A stretch of 64,000 bases of DNA, taken from positions 186,001-250,000 of the forward strand of contig NZ_QGDO01000001.1 in NCBI RefSeq assembly GCF_003149185.1, written 5' to 3'. Both the position numbers and the translations under genes were made by a program. Position 1 is the first letter of the stretch, and every line of letters begins with the position of its first letter. This DNA comes from Sediminitomix flava. Lineage in GTDB: Bacteria > Bacteroidota > Bacteroidia > Cytophagales > Flammeovirgaceae. Shown piece by piece: positions 8,791 to 15,898 of the stretch. The notes under the pieces are model-generated. The model made no database searches. It saw only the letters and a program-made list of their open reading frames with translations, and was not told the origin of the DNA.

Positions 8791-10103
8791 TATTTTTGAA
8801 TAACTAATTCTTCAACAATTGGAACTTCTTTATATCTAGGAAACGATAGAAAAAAGGTAGTCCCCAATCCATATTCACTTTCCAACCAAATCTTACCTTT
8901 ATTCTTTTCCATAAACTCCTTACACAAGACCAATCCAAAACCTGAGCCTTTTTCATCTCTAGTCCCCTTTGTAGTAAATTTCTGATCTATTTTAAAGATT
9001 CTGTCTTGGTATTCCTTGGCTATTCCGACTCCATTATCTTGAATTGCAAGTAATATTTGATCATCTTTTGCATATGAATAGATGAATACTTCTCCATTTT
9101 CAGGAGTGAATTTTAAGGCATTTGAAAGTAAGTTTCGAATGACCGTTTTTACAGAGTCCTTGTCAACCCAAACTAGATTTTCTTTACTAAGCTGTAAACT
9201 TAGTTGAATTTTCTTATTACGAAAACTACTGTCTAATAATTCAATATTGTCATAGACTATCCGATTCAAGAAGTTTTTTTGAGGCCTGAAAGGAAATTCT
9301 CCAGAATGTGAGCGAGTCCACGACATCAAATCCTCTAACATTTTGTATACCGAATTAGTAGACTCATGAATATCATCTGCGATCATCGTGATTTCTGAGT
9401 TACTAAATCTATTTGAATGTTCTGACAAGAGTTTTGAGAAAGAAGACAGCGTGTTGAGAGGTCCTTTTACATCATGAGCGATAATTGAAAAGAACTTATT
9501 TTTAGTATTGTTCAACTCGTCAAGTTTATCAATTTTCTCTTCCAAAAACTCGATTTCTTCTTTTTTATGAAAATAAGGAGTATCAGCTTGATGCCCCCAA
9601 CTCATAAATGTATAGAAATGCTTTGTAGATCTTGATGAGTTTTTGCCTACACAAAAATAGAACTGTTCATTCGGATTCTTTAAACTTTGCAGGGGCAAGT
9701 ATATAAGTTCTTTAGTTTGTATGTATTCTTTCCAATTTTGTATCGTATGATCTTCAATTGAAAACAAATCTTCAATTTTACTTCCTTCAAGCTCCTTAAA
9801 GCTTAATCCTAGTCGTTCACTTAATAGTGGGTTTGCAAAGGTAATTTCGCCCTCTTCATTGGTTGATAAAACATAAGATGACTTTTCAACAGAATGAAAT
9901 AGCCAAAAAATTGAATGTTTACCAAAAGCCTGTTTATATGAGATTTTTAACCAATCCCTGATAAGTAGAAATATATATTGTTTGGAAAGAAATCTCTTCG
10001 ATAAGAAAACAGAAAGCCACCAAAACATAGCGACAATTACTCCTCCAATGAAAATCCCCAAGTATAAAGGATATTCATTGAAAATTGGCTCGTTATAGTG
10101 CAT
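8790..10103 (-). CDS. Membrane-anchored PAS sensor histidine kinase
   Basis: 437 residues. One membrane helix (about 13-34) is followed by a PAS-like domain (about 75-165) and a linker helix. The kinase core has phospho-accepting H210 in FSIIAHDVKGPL, an N-box (NLLSNALKF), G1 (DNGVGI), an F-box (IFKIDQKF), and G2 (GSGFGLVLCKEF). It is an orphan, with no response regulator next to it. The PAS domain has no obvious cofactor signature. The 203-bp gap to the next gene holds no recognisable element. Confidence 0.9.
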   Translation of the reverse strand: MHYNEPIFNEYPLYLGIFIGGVIVAMFWWLSVFLSKRFLSKQYIFLLIRDWLKISYKQAFGKHSIFWLFHSVEKSSYVLSTNEEGEITFANPLLSERLGLSFKELEGSKIEDLFSIEDHTIQNWKEYIQTKELIYLPLQSLKNPNEQFYFCVGKNSSRSTKHFYTFMSWGHQADTPYFHKKEEIEFLEEKIDKLDELNNTKNKFFSIIAHDVKGPLNTLSSFSKLLSEHSNRFSNSEITMIADDIHESTNSVYKMLEDLMSWTRSHSGEFPFRPQKNFLNRIVYDNIELLDSSFRNKKIQLSLQLSKENLVWVDKDSVKTVIRNLLSNALKFTPENGEVFIYSYAKDDQILLAIQDNGVGIAKEYQDRIFKIDQKFTTKGTRDEKGSGFGLVLCKEFMEKNKGKIWLESEYGLGTTFFLSFPRYKEVPIVEELVIQK

Positions 10104-10306
10104 TATTGTATACCGTATTAGAATAGAAATATTACATTATCTAATTTCTTGAAGATATACTAATTAATACAATAATGTATGCTCTATGTTATTGTCAGTC
10201 AGAATTTTATTAGAGAAGTACAAATCAAAAGAATATTATTATAATATTAACAAGACTCAAAAGCTTTATTAACTTATCTATACTTCCCTAACATTACATT
10301 AATGAA

Positions 10307-10711
10307 TTATTCTTCTTTCTTTCCTTTATAATCAATTCCACCCACTAAATGAAGGTAGATTGATCTAGACATTCGAAAAGTGAAAGGGAATGGAATAATG
10401 ATAGCTGGGAAAATAACCGCAAAGTATACCCAAAATTCTTTTGGCTGAATCACCAAATGAAGCAATAAAAACAAACTCAAAAAGATTGCGGTATTGATAC
10501 CGTAGCTCACATACATTGCACCATAATAAAAACCTACTTCTGGGTGATAAGTAGTATTACAATTTGGACACTTATCATGCATAGCACTAAACTTATGAGG
10601 CTTATTAAGTAATGAATACTTAAAAAGATTTCCCTCACGACAAGCAGGACATTTCATTTCAATCATTGCCTCTACTTTTGAACGTTCTTTTGTTTTAGTT
10701 TGATTAGCCAA
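10307..10711 (-). CDS. DUF983 family membrane protein
   Basis: 134 residues. A zinc-ribbon-like pair of CxxC motifs (CPAC near residue 20 and CPNC near 48) precedes YHPEVGFYYGAMYVSYG and two hydrophobic helices (about 69-90 and 93-113). This is the DUF983 layout, a family often near respiratory-chain genes but of unknown function. It is the last gene of a three-gene operon with the ABC ATPase (25 bases upstream) and the small protein at 11511-11714. Confidence 0.8.
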   Translation of the reverse strand: MANQTKTKERSKVEAMIEMKCPACREGNLFKYSLLNKPHKFSAMHDKCPNCNTTYHPEVGFYYGAMYVSYGINTAIFLSLFLLLHLVIQPKEFWVYFAVIFPAIIIPFPFTFRMSRSIYLHLVGGIDYKGKKEE

Positions 10712-10736
10712 TGCGGTAGTTCTTTAAGTTTTACTG

Positions 10737-11453
10737 TTAGTTATTTTTTTGTAAGAGCATCCTTTCTATGATTTGCCCCTTTGAGATATCTTTAATTCCA
10801 TGCTCTTCACAGTATAACACTCTTGATGGATGGAATTTTAAAAAGCTATGTTGATGAGTTGCCATTAGAACAGCTGTACCAGATTGATTGATTTTGACAA
10901 ACAAATTGAGAATATCTCTGGCGACTGTTGGATCTAAATTTCCTGTAGGTTCGTCGGCCAAAATAATTTCAGGATCGTTTATCAAGGCTCTAGCTATGGC
11001 TAAACGTTGCTGCTCTCCTCCCGACAATTGATGAGGCATTTTATTTAATGTACCCGACAAACCAACCTGTTCTAAAAGAGAATTTACTTTTTCCAACATT
11101 TGGCTTTCCTTCTTCCAGCCTGTTGCCCTCATCACAAAGAAAAGATTCTCTTTTACAGTACGATCTGTCAATAATTCAAAGTCTTGAAAAATGATACCTA
11201 GTTTTCTTCTCAAATATGGAACCTCCTTTCTTTTTATTTTATGAATAGCATAATCCACAACTTTTATACTACCCTTTTTGAATGGTAAATCAGCATACAA
11301 AGTTCTCAAGATTGAAGATTTTCCACTTCCCGTTTTACCAATGAGGTATACAAACTCATTTTGAGCAATATCAAAAGAGATATCTTTCATTACTTCGTGA
11401 GCGGTCTCATCGTGGTAGATTGTGGCAGAACGTACGCTAATTACTGGCTCCAT
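10737..11453 (-). CDS. ftsE: FtsE-like ABC transporter ATP-binding protein
   Basis: About 238 residues from the start chosen here (MEPVISVRS). The Walker A is GKTGSGKSS, the Q-loop lies in [10 protein letters not shown], the signature is [15 protein letters not shown], the Walker B is [11 protein letters not shown], and the switch histidine is in ATHQH. The sequence is closest to FtsE/LolD-type ATPases; in the divisome FtsE works with the membrane protein FtsX, which is not in this window. A longer reading to 11498 exists, but its first 15 residues overlap a perfect hairpin and look non-coding, which is why the inner ATG was chosen. The FtsE name rather than LolD is an inference. Confidence 0.85.
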   Translation of the reverse strand: MEPVISVRSATIYHDETAHEVMKDISFDIAQNEFVYLIGKTGSGKSSILRTLYADLPFKKGSIKVVDYAIHKIKRKEVPYLRRKLGIIFQDFELLTDRTVKENLFFVMRATGWKKESQMLEKVNSLLEQVGLSGTLNKMPHQLSGGEQQRLAIARALINDPEIILADEPTGNLDPTVARDILNLFVKINQSGTAVLMATHQHSFLKFHPSRVLYCEEHGIKDISKGQIIERMLLQKNN

Positions 11454-11470
11454 TTTGAAAAATTTACTTT

Positions 11471-11497
11471 TGAGAGAACATAAAAACTGTTCTCTCA
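11471..11497 (-). terminator. Intra-operon hairpin before the FtsE-like gene
   Basis: A 10-bp perfect inverted repeat (tgagagaaca / tgttctctca, loop taaaaac) lies between the stop of the 67-residue gene and the likely start of the ABC gene. There is no long T-run, so it may be an attenuator or RNA-processing site rather than a full terminator. Confidence 0.5.
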
Positions 11498-11510
11498 TCT
11501 ATTAGATAAT

Positions 11511-11714
11511 TTATAATTCTAGTTTTTGAATCTTTCCGAAAGGCAAAGACACGATTAACTCTTGCAAAGCCTCTTCTTTTCCTTCAAGTCCGTACTTTTC
11601 TAACTTCTTCAAAGGTCTGTCAGCTCTAAAATAAGCAACTAAAGCAAAGTTATCATCTCTGAATTGAACATAATCCGGTATCTTTGCTTTTCCTTTTACT
11701 TTGATAATATACAT
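11511..11714 (-). CDS. Small conserved-looking protein of unknown function
   Basis: 67 residues, mixed alpha/beta, no signal peptide or membrane helix (MYIIKVKGKAKIPDYVQFRD...). No family was recognised. It is supported as a gene by a housekeeping promoter 78 bases upstream and by heading the operon with the FtsE-like ATPase and DUF983 protein. Confidence 0.7.
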   Translation of the reverse strand: MYIIKVKGKAKIPDYVQFRDDNFALVAYFRADRPLKKLEKYGLEGKEEALQELIVSLPFGKIQKLEL

Positions 11715-11791
11715 AAGTGGTTTACTTAACTTTTATAGTTTGACCAATTTCTAAATTTTGGACAACGCTAACAATAGATCTTGTATGTTTA

Positions 11792-11824
11792 CAAAGCTAA
11801 AACAATCCATAAATTGTTCAAAAA
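11792..11824 (-). promoter_or_regulatory. Bacteroidota housekeeping promoter of the 67-residue gene operon
   Basis: Read on the minus strand, TTTTTG, 19 bases, then TAGCTTTG. This matches the -33 TTTG / -7 TAnnTTTG layout exactly. Transcription would start about 70 bases before the ATG at 11714. Confidence 0.65.
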
Positions 11825-11855
11825 GTAAGCGTATTATTACATAGAAGTCAAGAAA

Positions 11856-12185
11856 ATGAAGAAACTTAGTTTGAAGTTAGATGCAAATTCCTTTTTATTT
11901 CTAAAGTTCTTATTATTTAAGCTTGTCACTTATTATCAGCATCGTATGCCTTCCAATGTGACTGATCAACTACTTATAGAGCTCTACCAACAAAAATTTA
12001 ATTTGCATGTGGTGGATGACAAAAAAGTATTTAGAATGCAACTGAATCGATCTGTCGCTTTAGCTCTATTTGATTATTTAGAAAATATCCCTTTACATGG
12101 GACAGAGGCCACTCAAAGAGATGTAATCTTCAATCAGATAGAAATATACTTACAGAATACTTCTTTTGTTTATGTAAAAGAATAA
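11856..12185 (+). CDS. Hypothetical protein
   Basis: 109 residues, no signal peptide, helix-rich, no recognised domain (starts MKKLSLKLDANSFLFLKFLL). Its support is moderate: length, a typical composition for this genome, and a terminator right after its stop. It is divergent from the operon at 11714. Confidence 0.6.
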   Translation: MKKLSLKLDANSFLFLKFLLFKLVTYYQHRMPSNVTDQLLIELYQQKFNLHVVDDKKVFRMQLNRSVALALFDYLENIPLHGTEATQRDVIFNQIEIYLQNTSFVYVKE

Positions 12186-12218
12186 AGGGATACATTTCTG
12201 CATCCCTTCATTTTTTAT
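12185..12218 (+). terminator. Terminator after the 109-residue gene
   Basis: Stem aagggat / atccctt with a 10-base loop is followed by a T-rich run. Confidence 0.65.
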
Positions 12219-12232
12219 TCAATCTTGAAAAT

Positions 12233-13435
12233 CTACTGTAACTGTAGATTTTTTTCTTCTATTTTCTCAAAAATCTGCCAACATTCCATCATTGCTCTTG
12301 GCACATGATAGCAACCTTTCCACTTACTCCCCTTCAATGATTGGTAAGCTTCTCCTCTTCTATTCAAATAACCAAACCATTCACCAAATTCAGGATCATG
12401 GAAATGTGACCAAGCATAATTGTGTACTTTTTCATACCAATCCCAACAACGCTGATCTTCGGTATGTAAGAATCCTTTAGATAAAGCAATTAGTGTTTCT
12501 AAATGCACCCACCAAAGCTTTTGATCCCATTCTAGTTGGAGTGGAGGTCTACCTTCGGCATCCATAAAGTAGAAAATACCACCAAATTCTTTATCCCAAC
12601 TATATTCTAAAGTAGATATTACTACATCAACTGCCTTTTGCATCAAAGCCGAATCGCTTTTTTTGGCAGCAATATCCATGATAAACCACATTGCTTCAAT
12701 CCCATGCCCAGGATTTAGTAAGCGTCCATCATAACAATCTGCTTTACTTCCATCAGGCAAAACATTTTCATAAACAATTCCCTTCTCTTCATCTAGGAAT
12801 ACATTCATAACTTCATCGACTACCTGATCGACAAGTTCATTCACTTTCTCATCTTCCAAAACACCCTCAAAAAGAAGAGCCATATTTGAAAGAATCATTG
12901 GCAATGCAAAGTTTTTCAATGGTCTAGTGCCATCTACAATTTTATTATAACTCCCTTTAGGATTTGCTTGACGTTTTAATATGTTCTCAAAAGTTCTTTT
13001 TGCAATAGCTAAGGCTTCTTCATCACCTGTCATTACTGCATATTCCTTGAATCCGATAGCTGCAAAACAATCTGAAAAAATATTATAGGGCTGAACAAGA
13101 GGTTTACCCTCTCTATTCAATGAAAAATACCAATTTCCATAGGCATCCATTCCATGTTTTTTCAAAAACTCATAACCAACTGTAGCTGCTTCCTTCCACT
13201 CTTCCTTCGCTTCAACGGTATTGTACATTCGAGAGAACATCCATAGCTCTCTGTTCTGCAACCACATAAACTTATCTGTATCGTAGACAGTACCATCTCT
13301 GTCCAAACAGCTAAAGTAACCTCCAAACTCTTGGTCTATAGAATTCTCTAACCAAAAGGGCATCACATTGTCTAACAAAGTTGCTTTATAAAGCTCTTTG
13401 TATTCTGTAATTTTAGTCAAGTCTTTCATCTTCAA
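12233..13435 (-). CDS. N-acylglucosamine 2-epimerase family protein
   Basis: 400 residues, the usual length of the AGE family with its (alpha/alpha)6 barrel. Members interconvert N-acetylglucosamine and N-acetylmannosamine, or epimerise other sugars such as cellobiose. Candidate catalytic residues match those of the animal enzyme by position: R62 (WLQNRELW), H244 and E247 (NPGHGIEAMW), H311 (WWVHLETL), and H377 (YHVPRAMME). There is no signal peptide, so it is cytoplasmic. It lies 18 bases after the ECF sigma gene, probably in the same transcript. This ties aminosugar conversion to the regulation of the whole locus. An exact substrate cannot be fixed from sequence. Confidence 0.88.
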   Translation of the reverse strand: MKMKDLTKITEYKELYKATLLDNVMPFWLENSIDQEFGGYFSCLDRDGTVYDTDKFMWLQNRELWMFSRMYNTVEAKEEWKEAATVGYEFLKKHGMDAYGNWYFSLNREGKPLVQPYNIFSDCFAAIGFKEYAVMTGDEEALAIAKRTFENILKRQANPKGSYNKIVDGTRPLKNFALPMILSNMALLFEGVLEDEKVNELVDQVVDEVMNVFLDEEKGIVYENVLPDGSKADCYDGRLLNPGHGIEAMWFIMDIAAKKSDSALMQKAVDVVISTLEYSWDKEFGGIFYFMDAEGRPPLQLEWDQKLWWVHLETLIALSKGFLHTEDQRCWDWYEKVHNYAWSHFHDPEFGEWFGYLNRRGEAYQSLKGSKWKGCYHVPRAMMECWQIFEKIEEKNLQLQ

Positions 13436-13453
13436 TAATTGTCTTTTGTATTG

Positions 13454-14017
13454 CTAGAACAAGACAGTGTGTTTTCGGAGCGAGGAGATTGATCTGTGAA
13501 TTAGGTTTCTCAAGGATTGATATTTCATGCCTGTGATCTGGGCAATTTCCTCATAACTTTTTTCTTCAAAAAACTTTAGATGAATGACTTCTCGCTGTCT
13601 TGCACTTAGACTTGCTAAGGCATCGTTTACTTGTCTAGTTTTATAGCTCTCTTCTTCGTCCAAGATCATATTTTCTTCCATAGAAGATGATGACCACTGA
13701 TTGACTTCAGCTTCAGACTGAAAGCTATCTAAGTTTGTTTGTTTCTCCTGTGAAGAGACGCTTCTAATTAGGTTATTCCTTAAAGCTCTGAATAGGTAAC
13801 TATCTAAAGATTGAATCTTATCAAAATTAGATCTGTTTTCCCATAATTTAGAGAACAGTTCTTGAATAATGTCTTTTACAAGAGACTCATCATGAGCAAT
13901 TTTAACTCCATAAGCCATCAAAGATGGGTAATAAAATTTGAAAACTTGCTCAAAAGCTTCCTCACTTCCATTTTGGAAACTCTCCATTAACTCCTCTTTG
14001 CTTTGTAGATGCCTCAT
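13454..14017 (-). CDS. ECF-type RNA polymerase sigma-70 factor
   Basis: 187 residues. Region 2 spans about 20-90 (FEQVFKFYYPSLMAYGVKIA, then DIIQELFSKLWENR, then SLDSYLFRALRNNLI). Region 4 spans about 125-180 (LSARQREVIHLKFFEEKSYE followed by EEIAQITGMKYQSLRNLIHRS). It belongs to the Bacteroidota ECF group normally paired with a FecR-type anti-sigma factor. No anti-sigma gene is adjacent; the only FecR-like gene in the window is 32 kb away at 46411-46827. Six copies of a shared -35/-10 element precede the operons in between, which makes this sigma the best candidate for driving them. Its own upstream region has no copy of that element. Confidence 0.92.
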   Translation of the reverse strand: MRHLQSKEELMESFQNGSEEAFEQVFKFYYPSLMAYGVKIAHDESLVKDIIQELFSKLWENRSNFDKIQSLDSYLFRALRNNLIRSVSSQEKQTNLDSFQSEAEVNQWSSSSMEENMILDEEESYKTRQVNDALASLSARQREVIHLKFFEEKSYEEIAQITGMKYQSLRNLIHRSISSLRKHTVLF

Positions 14018-14221
14018 GTTTTTAGAAAAAAATATTGGACTCTCAATTCAGTTAAAATAGATCACAAACTTGAATTGTTCGTGGGATTAGTAATGCTTGT
14101 TATTAAGTGTAAAATTACCTATTAATCGAATATAGACAAAGTGATAAATGTCATTAAATACAATTATTAAGATTTTAAAAAACATTGTAATAACAAGTTG
14201 TATAACATTCTAAATTTAAAC

Positions 14222-14239
14222 ATCACTGAATTCAGTGAT
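14222..14239. promoter_or_regulatory. Perfect 18-bp palindrome upstream of the sigma gene
   Basis: ATCACTGAATTCAGTGAT, 205 bases before the sigma start and 54 bases past the DUF4127 stop. It could be a protein-binding site, or a short hairpin ending the DUF4127 transcript (7-bp stem, AATT loop, T-rich sequence after it on the minus strand). Confidence 0.45.
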
Positions 14240-14292
14240 ATGTAAATTTCCCTTATTCAAAATTCACTTCACCTCGCTCGTTCAAACACCTA

Positions 14293-15834
14293 TTAAATTT
14301 TATAATTCAAGTCTAAATCTAAACCTATTTCAAACATTCTGTTCCAAGGTGTATATACTCCTAATTGCTCTATTTCGACCTCTTTGAAAGAATAAAGTAT
14401 ATTTTTAGCCCATTCTTCTCTCAATCTTCTTTCCATCTCTTGATGGATTTCTTTATCCTTTCCATTGAAAATATAGTAAGATGTATCAATTGTAGGTAGA
14501 TAATTTTTTACCATGTCCATTCTGATAACTCCCTGATATATCCAATCTTCCAAAAGATGATACACCTTGTTATAAGTAAGCTCTTCTTTCAAGTCTGAAG
14601 TATAACCTAAAATAGAAGTTGCTAAAACTGTACCTGTTGTATTACAGTTTGTGTTCCAAGATGCATAAGCAATTAAGTCGTCAAATGCTCGTGCTTCGTC
14701 AAGCATATGTACTAGTTCTGTTTCTCCACCATTGGCAAAGGCTACATCTGCTACAGCTACCTTATACCCTCTTTTCTGGAAGTTTTTAATTTTATCGACA
14801 AAGAATCTCAAATTTCTAAAAGAAGAATACGTCACATCTTTCTCATCTTGATCCCAAGACTCCATCATCACCTTCCCTGCCGTATTCACTGCAAGGATAA
14901 AACTTGCCTCTTTCGGATCATCTACCCATAAAGCTCCTGAAGCAAGAATATGTGCCTTTAAAGATTCTGCAAGTGGACGATCTTCATACATTGGAATGAT
15001 TTGCTCTGAGTTCACAGAACTAAACATTACATATACCTTCGGACGACATGGTTTTGCTTCCACGAAAGCTCTTGCAAGTAAAGTACAACCAACTTCATCT
15101 GCACCTGGGTACATATGTACTTTTGATTGCAATCGATTCCCGATGATATGTTTAATTACTTTCTTTTGATCAATGGCAGTAAAACCATAAGGAGCCGAAT
15201 CATCTTGAGGAATAGACAAGAATTCGATTGTTCCTTCTTTTACCAAATCCACCACAGCTACATTTACAACTACATTCTTCTCTCTACGTTGACTGTAATC
15301 TGCCAAATGTGCTTCTGGTAACTTCTCAGTGATTGAATCCAACTCTGATTGTTCCTCTCCGCTTAATCCCTCTCTTTCTTTCTTGTCATTGAACCAAGCC
15401 CACTTGAAGATTGCTTCTCCAAAATCTGCATAATAATCTGGTTCTTCCTCGCTACTATCGTAATGAGGTGTCCTCATGATCAGATTTGAAGCATAGATAT
15501 TCAGTTTAGGATTACGCTCCTTTAAAATTTTCAGACGATTAAGTCTTTCAAGAAGTGTGTCTACTGAATCTTGATGTAAACGTGAAGGTAGTAATCCTCC
15601 ATAAACCAACATTTCAACTGAAACAATCGCAATATCGGCTTCAGTTGCATGATCAAAAATCCAATCCCAAAGGAGTTCAATATCTGCTGACTCTTTCTTC
15701 TTATTTAGAAGAGACTTAGGAGGAGCTATAAAATTCACCTCTTTTTGCAAAGCTCCAATCATCTTTGGATACTCATAGTTGCAAGGTCTCTCATCAAGGG
15801 GGATATATAATATGTTCATCTTATTCTTTCTCAT
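14293..15834 (-). CDS. DUF4127 family protein
   Basis: 513 residues; the conserved start of the family is probably at the sixth residue (MNILYIPLDERPCNYEYPK, ATG at 15819). No signal peptide is visible, so it is likely cytoplasmic. Recognisable family blocks are IPLDERPCN, VEMLVYGGLLPSR, YPGADEVGCTLLARAF and DVAFANGGETEL. The function of DUF4127 is not known to me. It follows GH38 and the HAD hydrolase, so it is probably part of one sugar-processing pathway. A terminator-like hairpin lies between GH38 and this gene, so its expression may be lower than that of the upstream genes. Confidence 0.85.
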   Translation of the reverse strand: MRKNKMNILYIPLDERPCNYEYPKMIGALQKEVNFIAPPKSLLNKKKESADIELLWDWIFDHATEADIAIVSVEMLVYGGLLPSRLHQDSVDTLLERLNRLKILKERNPKLNIYASNLIMRTPHYDSSEEEPDYYADFGEAIFKWAWFNDKKEREGLSGEEQSELDSITEKLPEAHLADYSQRREKNVVVNVAVVDLVKEGTIEFLSIPQDDSAPYGFTAIDQKKVIKHIIGNRLQSKVHMYPGADEVGCTLLARAFVEAKPCRPKVYVMFSSVNSEQIIPMYEDRPLAESLKAHILASGALWVDDPKEASFILAVNTAGKVMMESWDQDEKDVTYSSFRNLRFFVDKIKNFQKRGYKVAVADVAFANGGETELVHMLDEARAFDDLIAYASWNTNCNTTGTVLATSILGYTSDLKEELTYNKVYHLLEDWIYQGVIRMDMVKNYLPTIDTSYYIFNGKDKEIHQEMERRLREEWAKNILYSFKEVEIEQLGVYTPWNRMFEIGLDLDLNYKI

Positions 15835-15847
15835 TAATGGTGAAATG

Positions 15848-15880
15848 AAAAAAGAGGCAAAAACAAACAGTCATTGCCTC
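15848..15880 (-). terminator. Intra-operon terminator/attenuator between GH38 and DUF4127
   Basis: Stem gaggcaa / ttgcctc with a 13-base loop is followed on the minus strand by six Ts (ctttttttc-like). It ends only about 14 bases before the first ATG of the DUF4127 gene, so that gene depends on read-through or on a promoter inside GH38. Confidence 0.65.
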
Positions 15881-15898
15881 TAATAGCGATCTTGCTAC

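Noticed and set aside
11454-11498. Fifteen-residue N-terminal extension of the FtsE-like protein
   Set aside because: It covers a perfect hairpin and lacks family similarity, while the ATG at 11453 gives a normal start.
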